Source of the DNA: Pleurotus ostreatus/Saccharomyces cerevisiae fusant
Taxonomy: Eukaryota; Opisthokonta
NCBI GenBank assembly: GCA_024196135.1
Contig: JAMQCK010000189.1
Location: forward strand, 1-41,740
Direction: 5' to 3'
DNA: 41,740 nucleotides
The notes under the pieces are model-generated. The model did no database searches, was not told where the DNA came from, and was given only the letters and a program-made list of their open reading frames with translations. Below, piece by piece: positions 1-11,398 of this stretch. How positions within the stretch are numbered: the first letter of the stretch is position 1; every line of letters begins with the position of its first letter. The translations under genes were made by a program, and so were the position numbers.

Positions 1-1171
1 CCACATTCGCCCTCGCGACACCGTCAAAGTGCAAGTTGGACTGCCAGCAGCGCTTGTAGGGGCTGTGCAAAACGAGGCGGAAGAACGTCTCTTGGTCGGC
101 TTGGGAGGAGGGTGGGGTGGGCGCTAGCAGATTGATCTTGCATCATGCCGTTGACGGGCCTGCGAGACTCATCAGCCCTACGCATCGAGCGGGCTGCCGG
201 CGCACCCACACTTCCATGAACTCGCCGGATAGACGGTGGATCTTGCACTGCTGCGATTGTGAGCCTTCGGTCGAGATCTACTTTCGATTCCGGCGCGACA
301 TACGTTGCGGTTGTGGTTGACTGCGTGCTGGATGTCAGTGACTGCGAAGGCGGTTAGGAAGTATGGGGGACGTACGCCAGAACTAGTCCCAGGGAAGCTG
401 GTAGAGAGGGTAGCTGGTTGGGTGAGAGTTATGCCCCGACGGTCAGTTGGCGTTGAGGTTGCCTTCCTGTTTGATTGCGTCAGTGTCTGTTGCGCTCCTT
501 ATCGTTGACCACGTACGTTGGCACAGTACATGCCTGAGCCCCAGATGGTGCTGTGGGCGCGCACGAGGGCGGTAGAGGAAGAGGAAAGACGTGGCGAGCG
601 GGAAAAGATAGCATTTGTGAGAGGCGCCCATTGTTGTTCTTCCAACTTGAATGAGCGCGAACCCTCAGCAAGCTTCTGGTCGGAGGTGGTACGCGCCGAT
701 GCACGCTTTTCCCAGCCCGTGGCGTCGGGACTTGGTCTTGCCGCAGAAGACGGAAGGTATTAAGCACGTCCCTTGCGTTCCCATGCTATCGCCCGGATGT
801 CAGAACCAAGCTGCTCAGGCAGATAGGCATGGCCGTCGCACCTGATGTCTGGCACGTTCAAGCGGAACGTGAGCGACAGTTCAAGCTCGACGTCGACAGA
901 GATGCTCCCGATCTCTTCCAAGATGCCAGGGCGACCGAGCTATGTCAGCAGATATGGTACAAAGTAAGCGGCGAACATGGGGAATGCATTTGGAAGAGGA
1001 TAGTTATTGATGACATGAAGGCAGGACGAAAGGAAGACCTGACGGGGAACGGTCAAAGCGGCCCGACCGCGATGTTCGAAACTGGCGCCTTTCTCGTGCA
1101 ATGCGCGCCGCCGAAGTAGGAAAGATTGAGAGGCATATACACATTGACGCTCGAGTAGTCTAGGAGTTACA
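1..1171. repeat. Left arm of a 1.17-kb perfect inverted repeat (runs off the left edge)
   Basis: This segment is the reverse complement of 40246-41416; position x on the left pairs with 41417 minus x on the right. All open frames in the two arms translate identically, and direct comparison of both ends of the arm shows no mismatch. Identity stops abruptly at 1171/1172, inside the last codons of the left YR gene (shared Cys-Asn-Ser-stop codons). The outer limit is not visible because the arm reaches base 1. Inward of the boundary the two YR genes are only similar, so the arms were either duplicated or homogenised recently, by gene conversion or inversion, or one arm is an assembly artefact. 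Confidence 0.95.
829..1119 (+). CDS. Hypothetical small ORF inside the left inverted-repeat arm
   Basis: A 96-residue reading frame with natural-looking, mixed charged and hydrophobic composition, ending ProProLys-stop. It lies convergent to the left YR gene, with about 40 bp between the two stop codons. I do not recognise the protein. The complementary strand is also largely open here (a frame containing Ile-Ser-Val-Asp-Val-Glu-Leu), so the coding strand is uncertain. An exact copy lies at 40298-40588 on the minus strand. The frame could be the last exon of a spliced gene reading inward from the outer side of the arm, because another natural-looking open frame lies upstream of it at 518-763. 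Confidence 0.25.
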   Translation: MAVAPDVWHVQAERERQFKLDVDRDAPDLFQDARATELCQQIWYKVSGEHGECIWKRIVIDDMKAGRKEDLTGNGQSGPTAMFETGAFLVQCAPPK

Positions 1172-2923
1172 GCCACAAGATCGACCACATGCCCGACACA
1201 GTCTAGTTACCCAGCCTCCTGGACGAAAGAAGTCCGCGCGAGAGCTCATGGGTTCATCAGCTACGGAGATGATGTACTTTACAATGGTTAAGTGGGAATA
1301 GGTAGTGCTCCAGCCGCCCCATTCGCACACACGGCGAATGTTCCATCTCCGATCTACAATGAGATACTGGCAGCCCCCTCGACGGAAAGAGTGTGTTCCG
1401 TAAGGACTGTAGTCGACGCCGACTTGAAGCAGGTTGATTCTGAACATCTCAAGAAACACGGATGCGCTCTGGAATATACATGTCAGAAATCAGAGGGGGA
1501 ACATGGCGGCTTTATCCAGGATTCTCTGCCCTATCTACTCACCAGGTGTTCCTTGGGAGTTTCGCCCATGCACGCTGTTTGGCGATGGTCTGAAGTGAGC
1601 CTGGGGAACAGGTATCCTGTCCTATGGCCCGTAGTGCTTAACCATTCACACAGTGCTCGATATGGGCACATGTGGGCTTCGTCACTCTCCAGAGGCCACA
1701 AAGGGAACGGTGGAACGCCTGTAACGTATTGATGATCTGATCGTAGGACATTGCGAAAAGGACTTACGTCCGAACTTGAAGGTTTTCCTCTTCGGCAAGG
1801 TGAGCAGAAAGTACCCACCCTCCGGCCCATCAACGACGTATCGGATATCCTGCATCCGAATGTGTAGGACCTCATCAAAGCGAAGGAGGCACAAATTTGC
1901 TATGGTGTACGCGCACTGTAGCAGGCGAGCCGTCCAGTTATCGGATCCCCCCGCCTGCCGTTAAGTCGTCAATAGGACTCGGGAAGGATGACAAGCTTTC
2001 TCACATCTACGGATTCATAGTGACGACGGTTGAACATGTAGAGTTGCTTCATGATGGCCTGGGCACGTTGTGAGAAAGGTGACGAGTAGACTTCTCCCTT
2101 GCGACTTACTGGAGTAATTGCTCGCGCGCTCTGAGGAGTCTCCCCCGAAAGTGCCTGCACGAGCTGAGCTTATGTAAAGCAGCGACTCATGCGATACGCA
2201 CCTTGCGCTTCTTAAGTGCCACCATGTAGCGACCGACGACAGGCGAGAGCGAGGGATTGCCAGAGGCTTTACCGGTATGAGGGTCTACTTTCCACTCTCG
2301 TGTTCCCAGGCCGCATATGATCCCGAAGAGAAAACTGAGGGACGCTCTAATCTTGTCCGCGGAGCTAAGTCCGTTGCGCAACTCGTCCGCTGGTTTGTCA
2401 GAACCATCCCAGAAGTTGATACTGTCGCAGCTGAAACGTCGATTCATGTGAGTAAGTTCGTCTGCAAGTATCCAGCTGTCAACTCACAGATCCATTAGGA
2501 AGGCGCAGATGAACTTGGGCATATCCGAAGACGGCTCTTCCGCCCACTTCTCATCTGACTCGGCAATGCAATGGTAGAAGATGAGCCAAGCCCGGAAGCG
2601 ATTGGCGATACTGGAATGAGTCCTTATAAGCACTGATGCTGGCTGAAGAATAGATACCTGACGCACGACTTGTATTGCTGTTCCGTCTTGGAGTCTATAG
2701 ATTGACCCTTCGAAGCAAGCACCTCGTTCAGGCGGCCTAATCTTCCTATGCCGAATCGTTTGCTGCGCTTGTCTGGCCGTAGATGCTGTTTCTCAGCGTT
2801 CAAGTCCTCCCTAACCTGAATGTAGTCGTGCTCCAACTCGGAATCAGAGTCAGAGCCTGACTCGGCATCCTGGAAGAGGAAGTCTAGGCCAGCCATCTGG
2901 AGGGGTTGGCTATGGACAGGCAT
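1160..2923 (-). CDS. Tyrosine recombinase (DNA breaking-rejoining enzyme), left copy
   Basis: A spliced gene of about eight exons, roughly 445 residues, with usable GT-AG introns throughout and no stop in the exons. The N-terminal part (from Met at 2923) carries an acidic Asp/Ser/Glu stretch. A helical core-binding region follows (motifs MPKFICAF and FGIICGLGTREW), then SARAITP, then the catalytic domain. Catalytic residues are visible: Arg in LCLLRFDEVL, the His-x-x-Arg box in GTHSFRRGGCQYL, Trp in CEWGGWS and the Tyr nucleophile in LTIVKY. The C-terminus is Cys-rich (CRACGRSCGCNS). The family is the Crypton-like YR set common in Agaricomycetes. Its last three codons and everything beyond match the right arm exactly, while the rest differs from the right YR: about 85% identity by eye in the last exon, lower toward the N-terminus. 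Confidence 0.88.
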
Positions 2924-4693
2924 TCTGGAGCAGTATCAGTGGACGATGCAAGTGGGAAGAGAAAAAAAGACGACACTTATTCGCTAGTGCAAGCGGGGCA
3001 GCCTCATGTCAGCCACGTGTCTTCCGTGGATAACGGGGCAGTGGCGTCGCGTCCGTTCATGCAAGTGGGTCAGTGGCTGCTCCATAGCTTGGGAAGCTCC
3101 AGGGTCAACACAGTAGCGAGTAGTTTGTGTGTAAAACAGGCTTCCCAAACACATCTCCAGGGCTTTGTACGCGCAGCGTGATCCAGTTACTACTCAACCA
3201 GAAGGGATTGGCTTTCCCGCGTTCATCGAAGGCGGTGGTCTTTGCCAGCACCAAGAGCCCGAAAGGGTCAACGTGAGACAGAGCTTACCAGGTTCGCGAT
3301 AAAGGGTTGGCGCTGGCATGGGGCGGATGGTGCAGACGTGCGCTGGGCTACTCCATCCTCTTGACCACGAACTCCTTATCTGTCGTGTTCCCTTCCAGGC
3401 TTCACTTCTGATCTTTGCGCCCATTGCCTGTCGCAATAAGCATTCAAGTAAGCTTACTTCTCCAAGATGCTCGATAAGGTTGGAGACGCGCAAGAGTTCC
3501 GTGCTCCGGATCGAGCGTCCAGTAAGCAGCGAGTGGCGCAACGCCATCGCGCGACCTCAAGCAGGGCGCATCGTCGTGGTGGTCCCATGACCTGGAAAGG
3601 TCGGCGCCCTAGGACCCGTGGCGCAGAGCAGGCTATCGCATACGAGGGGACCGCCGACTCGCAGGAGATTCGTGGAGTTGAAGTCGATGCGTTGAGGTTC
3701 ACACCGATCAGCGCGAGGGTGACTTCAATGAAGCGAGTCCTATTTCGAGTGGGAGCCAGAGCTCGCGCGGCAGTGTCAACGTCGATATGCAATGCCGACG
3801 CGATCATCATATTCTATCCGTCCTCATGTAAAGGCCCCGAACTTGACCTTCCTTCTCAGAGCTCCTATGCCGTCCTTCGCGCTGTTCGTGTCTCTAGTTG
3901 GACGACCAGCGTGATCGCTACTGATCAATGGCCTCCGTCGCGGGGAGCACAACCGCCGTAAGGTCTGCCCAAGGACGCGCAAACGGTACTTGGTGCATGA
4001 GAGGATGTTTGGCTGACGTCCAGCGCATTGTCGTGGGAGGTGAGGGACGAAGTACTGAGCGGGCGACCCGAGCGGCGCGTCAGGAGCGCTATGATCCACG
4101 AAGTGGCCCGCAAGTAGAGCCTGGCGTTTGGGCTACGGCGAGGGTCTAATATGCTATCTTCCGCGCGGCCACGGCATACTGCAGCCTTCTTCAGAGGACA
4201 GGCCGCTGAGCTGGAGAGGGAGCACATGGACGAAAGGGTCTGCGCGAGTACCGAGTCCGTCGTTGCGAGGAGACCTTCGCGGGTGAAGGAGGCCGCTAAC
4301 TGGCAAGGGTGCGTCAGTACCGGATGAGAGGTCGGATACAAACACACACGGTATGTTACCGTTCCTGCTCGCAGGAACTAGCCCCCTAGCCTTTGCATGT
4401 CTCAGAAGTCCCGTTCAATCCTTCGCGTAGTTCCCTTCTCTTGGAAGCAGATCCAGTAATCGTGTCAGCTTGAGGCGCCCGATGGTGAGGGTAAGCCATG
4501 CTTGATGGCGCGGAGTCCGAGTGAGGCGCATAAGAGGTGAGACGTGTGATAGCTGCAAGTGTAGGGCATGAGGAGCCCAATTGAGGGGTCGATGCGCTGA
4601 GCGCGCGCGGCGGTAAGATGCAAGTTGTTGTGATGGCGATACATCAGCCGGTAGGCCGGACGACCGCTGGCAAACGCCCAAGTTTCCATAAAA

Positions 4694-4712
4694 GGAAGGT
4701 AGCGCTACTTCC
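4694..4712. repeat. Short imperfect palindrome
   Basis: The arms GGAAG and CTTCC flank a perfect 8-bp palindrome TAGCGCTA, with one extra G on the left side. The surrounding sequence also repeats variants of TTTCC-TAAAAG on both sides (about 4683-4757). Function is unknown; it could be the terminus of a small decayed element. Confidence 0.4.
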
Positions 4713-5249
4713 CTTATGCGGAAGGTTTCCTTAAAAGTAGCAGTTTTACAAAGGCTAGGATGTGAAGTTCATCGCAGAGGGGCAGAACACAAAATTGTAA
4801 GAGCTTTCCTGACATTGGAGGTAGATAGAGTGGACAGAAATTTGTAAGGGAGCGGGTCGCGGTTCTCATGAGAGCATACTTTCAGCGCGCCGGAGAGTGG
4901 TAGAAGGGAGAGGGAGGGCGGGGACTGGTCGTGAGTAGTGAGGCAGAGGTGACCATACGCGAGCTGTGAAGCAGAGCAAGCACCCCGGCGCCCGCTCAAC
5001 GCGCAAACCTGCACCCTTCTCCAGCCGCCCGCAGCCTCGTCATCGTCCACACACCGCTCGCCGTTGTCCGACTCCCTTCACCGAAGCCCGTGCATGCATT
5101 CCGCCAGCAACGAATCTCCCCTCATCTTGCCCTCCCTCCCGCCTCATGCTCCCTCGACGGCGCGAGACCTACCCTCATCGATGGCGCGGCCGATGTCCCT
5201 CCTGGCTCATGATATCGCGAGGGCTGCGCGCGTATATTTCGTGACGGGT

Positions 5250-5650
5250 CGCCCTTGCCTCTCCCTCTCTCGTCCCTCTTCCCCCTTTCGTCACCCTGCC
5301 CCATCCCTCCCCCTCACCTTCGCACGTCCCTTCACGCCCCCCCTTTCTCGTTCCCCGCCTCCCGTCTCAACCCCTCCGTAACTATCACCCATCCCTTCCC
5401 ACCGGCTCCCCCCTCATGATCAAGTTGCTGCAGTCTTCCCCTCCCTCCCCTCCCCCAACGCGAGTGTAGACGCTCGCATTCGCCGCCTTCTCCTCCTTCT
5501 CCTCTACCTGTCATCATCTGATTTGGATAGCAACAGTCAGGGGGAGGGGAGGAAGGAGTGTAAGCAGGGAAGTAAGGAGGGGGGAGGGGTGAAGGGAAGG
5601 AGCGCGGACGACGTGGGATGGAGGTGAGAAGGGGAGAGGAGGGGAACGAA
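5250..5650. repeat. Strand-asymmetric CT-rich then GA-rich low-complexity block
   Basis: About 5250-5470 is almost pure pyrimidine on the plus strand (runs of CCCTCC and CTCTC), and about 5525-5650 switches to almost pure purine (runs of GGGAGG and GGAAGG). It is simple sequence without coding features; the long Pro/Ser/Arg-rich frames through it are spurious. Confidence 0.7.
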
Positions 5651-6544
5651 GGCAGGAATGACTCCTCCACGTCTCGCGTGTCGAGCGCATGTTCGTACGT
5701 GGCAGACCTGCGGCGTGAGGGCACGAGGGAGGGGGACGTCGGGGCGAGAGGGAGAATGAAGGCGCATTGACAGACGTGTGCAAGGGGCGGAGGCGCGAAG
5801 CCTTCGCGAGCTGGCGGCCGTCCATCCTTGCCCTTGGCGTGTGACTATCGACGCGCGCGAGCGCGCTGCCGAGCTCCACTCCGTCGCCGCGCTGTGTTGT
5901 AGCTTCCACCGGGGCGACCTGAGAACGTCCGGTATCGGTGCGCGTGTCCCACCCAAGCTCTGTTCGCACCTGCTGTCCATAATGGCGAGCGCGACACATC
6001 TGGACTCGGTCTCCGCAGGTTTTCCGGTATCGGTTTAATGGTAAAATTCAGACTGCTTGCGCATTGCAGGCGAAGAAGCTTGCGGTATCGGGTGGTGCGA
6101 GGAGGTCGGCACGGAGCCAGCGCCCTTGCGCGAGCTGGGGAACGCGGAGGCGATGAAGTTCGCTATGCTGTATGAGCTCTTGGGCAACTTGGTGGGCTTC
6201 CTGGTGCCCCGGGAGGACGAGGGTTTGGGGCGCAAGAAGATATGCTGCGGGCCCGGAGGGAAGTGCTCGGGGCTCTGCCGATGGACTGGAAAGATGGCGC
6301 GGGGAATCGACATAGGTCGGGTGATAGCCAGCATTCAAAGCAAAAGGGGAGTCGTTCGGCACGCACAGCGCCCTCGAAGACTCCCCCGCCACCGCGGTGA
6401 GCGAAGAAGCGCGTCCCGGCCTGGTCCGCGTTTGTCTGTGCAAGCGCCTCGCTTGCGATGTCGATCGCCTCCACGCCGTACTGCGACTGCCGAAGTTGTC
6501 GAGGCTGGAATGTCGGATTAGTATTAGTGTAGAGGTAAGTAGAC

Positions 6545-7691
6545 CAGGCAGACGTACGTGCGCTTGACGAACGCGCTCGGGCCGCCGATGTCCTTCAGCC
6601 GCCCAAATCCGACCTGCGCAAGGGGCGCCGAGCTTGCCAGAGGCGGCGGAGATCCCGTGCGCGGTGAGGCAGTAGCGCGTGAGGAAGATTTCACCGAGGA
6701 CGACGAAGGTGGTCTTGTTCGGGCCGAAGTTCTGGACGAAGTTCGCTATGCAATGCAGAAAAACGAATGCCTTCTTGGCGCCGTCAGTCTCGGTGGGCTG
6801 GTCGTAGCCAAAGCCTACGGCTGAGGTCAGTTAGTTCCTGTGAGAAGGAGGGGAGAGGGAACGGAAAGACGTACCGGTGAACAAGACTGTGAACATCGTG
6901 AAGCTCATGAGCTAGACGGAGCTGCGGCCCCAGGAGTTGATGAAGAGGAAGCTGACTCAGTAGCCGGGTATGAGGCCGGCGGCGGTGAGGATGAGGTTGC
7001 CGACGCTAACATCGCACTTGTCGTCGCAGATGCGCTGCGTGCCGGGTGGACTGAGGAGACCCAAGCCCTACGGCGTCGAGGCTGATGGTGGAGTGGGGAC
7101 CACAGAATGCGATTTGAGGGGAAGATGAGCAACGAATACGCACACAATAAAGGTGAGAACGTACGTTGAGCACAGATCACGACTACGCAGCGCCCATAAG
7201 CACTGCAAGAAGCGCGCGCGGAAGTCGGCCCAGCTGGCCTTCGGCGCCTCAGCGCTGCACCACTACGTCCTCGTTGTGCTTGAGCTTGCCAGTTGTGATA
7301 AGGTTTTTGATGTCGTCCACCGCCTGCTGCATGTTGCGCTCGATGTCCATTGCATAGTGCGGGTCTCCAGGATCGTCAGACGGAAGTACAGTGAGATACA
7401 GCCGGGCACGCAGCCAAGGCCGACGACGTACAGAATGGAACACAGAAGTTGCCCCAACCCTGGAAGGTGAAGACGGCAGTCATGAGGGGGATCTTGGTCG
7501 AAGCAAACCTGGAGGAGACGACGGCGCTGAGGGAGCAATGACCACCGATACCAGCGCCCATCTGAGGTATGAGTGAGAAAGGTGTCCACTAGGGCAGAAC
7601 AATACTCACAATGAATGCTGAGCGCTTGCGAGGAGGTGACGATCATGTTGATCACGATCTTGACATCGCCTATACTCGTGCTCAGCAACAC
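6545..7691 (-). pseudogene. PHO84-like: Decayed high-affinity inorganic phosphate transporter (PHO84 type, MFS)
   Basis: Minus-strand pieces in several frames align in the right order to fungal Pho84-type H+/phosphate symporters. Near 7560 is GIGGxxSLSAVxSS with ASTKI and FQGWGNF. Near 7390-7260 is a segment containing MDIERNMQQAVDDIK and TTGKLK. Near 7010-6900 is NLILTAAGLIPGY followed by VSFLFINSWGR. Near 6800-6640 is GYDQPTETDGAKKA, NFGPNKTTFVV, GEIF and TAHGISAASGKLGA, then FGRLKDIGGP in another frame. Stops interrupt conserved sites: the Trp after LIPGY is TGA, and the Gln in the next loop is TAG. At least one further frame change occurs near 6600, and key loop residues are changed. The N-terminal part and the C-terminal tail were not found. 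Clearly a dead host gene fragment. Confidence 0.85.
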
Positions 7692-8308
7692 CGACGATTC
7701 GTCTGCCGATGTTCACCGTGACGGAAGATGGGGGTTAGGGTGGGCTAGCGGCGCGAGGCGCCCGGTCCCCGAATCTCCCATCACAATTCGGATACTTCCG
7801 AGTATACACGTGACATAAGTTGAACTTCCAGATTGGCATTTTCTGCCATTAGCCACAGCACTTATATTGTTACAACAGGGAGCTTGGCGCGGCAGTACAC
7901 ACCTAGTTGGTAGCAAGGCCGGCGCATAATTTTAATACAAAGTAATGATTTGCTCATGCTCGAGGTACAGGAGCCTCGCGCTTGGTCGGCAGTCAGTAGT
8001 AGCCATGGTGAGAGGGGACGCGTAAGCATATAGGGCATGCCATACGCGTAATTACGTTACGCTTCGAGCTCAAGCTCTGCGCATTGTGACGGTGTAAAGA
8101 AGGACGGGTTTCGGTACAAGGATGAGCGGTAGTGAGCAAGCGACTCTCCCTCGTGTTAGTCTGTGCATTACGCCCTCATCCTTCTCACAAATTCCTCCTT
8201 TTTGCCACTCTAATTCAGTTCCATCCTGCTGAGCCACACGTTTATCCTTGGTCATCATCATAGCACTGAGCGGTAGGTCCAGACAAATCATAAAAGGCAG
8301 GGCGCCCG

Positions 8309-9050
8309 CTATACAAAGCAACCGCGGAAGCTTTGGGGAGGAAGCTCACAAGGCCAGGAGCGGGAGGATATCGTGCCCTCCCATTGAGCTGCATAGCAAC
8401 GGTATAGATTGAGAGCGACACGAGCGCTTTCCAGAGGGTCGACAGGTTCGGCAGAACATTGTAGTCCAAGAAGCCTGTAATTGAGGGTCGGCAGGCCTAT
8501 CACATGTAGGCAGCGGAGTGTATTGCGAAAAGGCTACAAGGGCAATAAGCGGGGCAGGCCTGAAGTGTATGAATCTAGGCTCGTACAAGGTAGAGAGCAA
8601 CGTCACGCGTATCCTTAGTTTGATGCGTCAAACCAAGGACCATAAAGTCCAGCCACAGGCTGTGGCCCACAACGATTTTGTTGCGTAAAACCTGGCGCAC
8701 TGTCTGGTAGACAGCTTGGATATTCTGTGCTCGTGCTCATCATAGCCGGTCAGCGACGGCATACATCAAGAAGAGGATGATTGGCTTACAAGAGTAGAGA
8801 TAATCCGGCTTGATGCCAGTCTTTGCTTCTCGATAGTCTTGGACTGGGTTGGTGGGCGCGACGTACACGTCCAGGAGCACATCACCAGCGAAGTCAATTA
8901 CGGCCACCCGTGCTAGCATGTCTGTCTCTCCCCGAGGGCCTACCCCGACGCTGACGCCTAAGGCGCGTCTGTCTCAGGCACATCAGGGTCTTCAGGTAGT
9001 CCAAGTTACTCACAGGAGATGGCGACTACGCGCGCTGGGGCTGGGGCCAT
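8309..9050 (-). pseudogene. REX4-like DEDD 3'-5' exonuclease relative, probably inactive
   Basis: Reading minus from an ATG at 9050, spliced exons give an RNase T/REX4-like fold. Exon one ends in ...AIS and continues after an intron as CVSVGVGPRGETDMLARV. The next parts contain VIDFAGDVLLDVYVAPTNP, then KIVVGHSLWLDFMVLGL with TKDTRDVALY, and finally GLPTLNYRLLG and ESARVALNLYRCYAAQWEG, stopping at 8309. In active members the first motif reads Leu-Asp-Cys-Glu-Met; here the catalytic Asp and Glu are Ser and Val. The Asp of the second motif (HSLWLD) is kept. The exon between DVALY and GLPTL appears lost or disrupted by a stop near 8578. Splicing is my reconstruction. It may instead be a diverged non-catalytic protein. 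Confidence 0.7.
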
Positions 9051-9527
9051 GGCTACGTCCTGCGATTTGACCTGAGTATCCCTCATCCCATCCTCGCCTT
9101 TATATCTGTTGCCACCGCTGTGCAAGCACCCGAAGAAAGCCACGGCGCTGCTCGGATAGATGCAAGATCAGCATCCCCCTTGCCACCAACTCGTGATGTA
9201 CGCGGCAGAAGCCTACGTCGTCCGATCCTCAATACTTTCCAGGGCCCATACGCCACGAAACCGCAAAGCAGGCACAGCAGCAGAAAGCGTCTCATCCCCT
9301 CTTACTCCTTCCTCTTTTTGCTTTGTTGATCCGACGCACCTTAGCCTGGGTATGGCTGTCAGTCAATGCCCAACCCTCCGCCGTGTCTACTTCCGATACG
9401 ATATTGATTGACTTTCCGTGCTAAAACGCTCCATTAGCGCCACCTCCTTCTTTGACGCTCTTCGGATATGAAGTCAGTGTCTTCTTGGGCCGGGCGACTA
9501 CCACAAGACGCGCACCTCGCTTGCAGA

Positions 9528-9640
9528 ATAACTCTGCAGGGCCGTTTCACAGCGGGGCCCGCTACCATACAATATCAAGCTTACATCGTGGTGCTTGTTG
9601 AATTCGAACTCAAGCGACTGCAGAGCAAGTGATTTGCGCA
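9528..9640 (+). repeat. Dispersed repeat, copy A
   Basis: Begins ATAACTCTG, then GGGCCGTTTCAC, then GGGCCCGCTACC, with a looser match continuing for about 70 bases. It matches 10647-10765 in the same orientation and 21651-21692 in reverse. Internal GGGCCC and palindromic GGCCGTTTCACGGC-like cores suggest a small non-autonomous element or part of an LTR. Confidence 0.6.
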
Positions 9641-10628
9641 CCTCACAAGCTCCTTCATGTCCGAAAGCCTAGTGATGGTACCAACATCGCCAGCCGCGCT
9701 GCATCACTCTCAGCCTCTTGTACTGACTCACGTCAATTTGTTGACCATGTCCAAGCAACGACACATTGCCCGCCGTCGCGGCCCGTAGTCAAGGCGCATT
9801 CGGCGATGCGCCAGCGCGCACCTACAACTCCAGCCTCCACGAACATGCCTTCCCGGCGTGGCTCAGCAAGCCCACGTCCTCGTGCGGCGTCCAGTTCCCC
9901 CCTTCCCCGCACCTCATGCGCGCGTTCTTCGTGCACCCGCCCTCGTGCAGCAATCACTTGCTAATAAGGGGCTGTCCCCAGAACCATTGCCTTCGACTCG
10001 AATAACTCAACCCAAAAAAATATAATTGATCTCACCATCTCGTGCGGCATCGCAGCTCAAGTTCTGTCTCCAAAGTGAGGGCGTCTGGGGAAGACCGCAA
10101 AAGACGGCCGCAGCCACAATACCAGCCTCTAGCAAGTCTTCCGATTCGAGTAGGATGTCACCGCGGCCTGGACGAGAAGCGCACCTCTTGTACGTGCGTG
10201 GGATGAGTCGTGAAGCGTACCCGGCTTTTTGACGCTTTGTAAAGCCAAAAGGATAAATAGCCACACATATGATTGAAAGCGGAATGATTTTCGTGCGACA
10301 GATCCCTTGTGTCTATTAACGATCCGTTGAGAGAGAAGCAAGGTCGCTGAGCGTCGCCGTCGGTGGGATCTAGCCGTATCGCTGGCGAGAGAGCCTCACT
10401 CAGTAAGCGCCGCCTGAGTTCCACTGACGCTATTTGATATTCGTTGTAGACATGGCGACAAGTTTTCAAGGGCCAAGGAGTCGGGGGAGTGGACGAGTGC
10501 CTGCCATGAGCCGCGAGAGATGATGGCGTAAGTCAAGCTGCCGACGCCAAAGGATAGGGGTTTTCACAGGGTCATATGGCCATCACATGATGTGATTGCA
10601 AGTCGGACCATTCGCAACTCTGTGTTCG

Positions 10629-10765
10629 TCCCTAAGACCCACTACGATATAACTCTGAAGGGCCGTTTCACGGCAGGGCCCGCTACCGTACAGCATCCGA
10701 TTGACACCGTGAAATCTGTTGTGTGGACTCAGCCGGCTTGCGAGTGAGTGACTTGTGTGGCTTCC
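10629..10765 (+). repeat. Dispersed repeat, copy B
   Basis: Shares the ATAACTCTG, GGGCCGTTTCACGGC and AGGGCCCGCTACC blocks with copy A. It is preceded by TCCCTAAGACCCACTAC, which recurs at 11367-11382. No terminal duplication could be identified by eye. Confidence 0.6.
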
Positions 10766-11365
10766 AAATTCTCTCGTAGTATCCCAGCCACTAGTTCTCA
10801 TACATATCGCTTAACCATGCTCGTTCCAACGTCAACGTACCGCTCTTTCCGAAGACCCACACCCCAGGTGTCGCATGCGGTGAGCCCGCCAGTGCGTACT
10901 CGCACCTCCAACCGCCGCGCGAGCCCCGACGTCGACGGCGTCCAGTGAGTCCCCGATCTCTTGCACGTCATCGAGTCGCCCCTGTCGCACACAATGTCTT
11001 CGCGCACGCGCTCTCGCTCAAATTATGACCGGCCATCGATGATGGTAGCCCCCCAGCGCGCTGCCAGTGAACGCGATGTCAATTGACATGCCTATAGCTA
11101 CATGGAGGTGGGAAAACAGGAAACAATCTAGAATAGCGGCAAAGCGTGAGGTTTTCGGTTAGTGCAGAACAGTCAGACAAGAAGATCAGAATGAGCCACT
11201 TCCCAGAAGGCGTCTTTTTGGCGAAACAAAATCAGACGCTACTGAGGCAAGGTGCGCCGCTCGGCCGATGCCGAAGAGTCGAGACCGCAGAAGGCCCTGT
11301 CATGTGCCGGCCAGTGAGGGGTTACCAAAGTTCGCGAGACGGGGCCATTGCGATTTTTGCGCTTC

Positions 11366-11398
11366 ATCCCTAAGACCCACTACCATGAATGGTAGCGG
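11366..11398 (+). repeat. Partial copy of the dispersed repeat with a hairpin
   Basis: Carries the CCCTAAGACCCACTAC block found just before copy B, followed by the hairpin TACCAT-GA-ATGGTA and then GGTAGCGGGA. Only this upstream block is shared; the GGGCCC core is absent, so the membership is weaker than for copies A, B and C. Confidence 0.4.

Larger units (their letters stand above)
2924..6544. other. No recognisable gene; scattered short ORFs and low complexity
   Basis: Overlapping frames of 90-165 residues occur on both strands (for example 3467-3961 plus and 3925-4347 minus). They are rich in Arg, Ser, Pro and Ala and look like the by-product of GC-rich DNA. No family was recognised and no convincing exon-intron series was found. 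A strongly strand-asymmetric pyrimidine/purine block sits at about 5250-5650. At 6057-6450 both strands stay open with moderately natural composition, and this could be a decayed exon next to the phosphate transporter relic. Confidence 0.5.

Noticed and set aside
7731..7745. GGGTTAGGGTGGG, telomere-like
   Set aside because: A single TTAGGG unit without tandem repetition; not a telomere or interstitial telomeric array.
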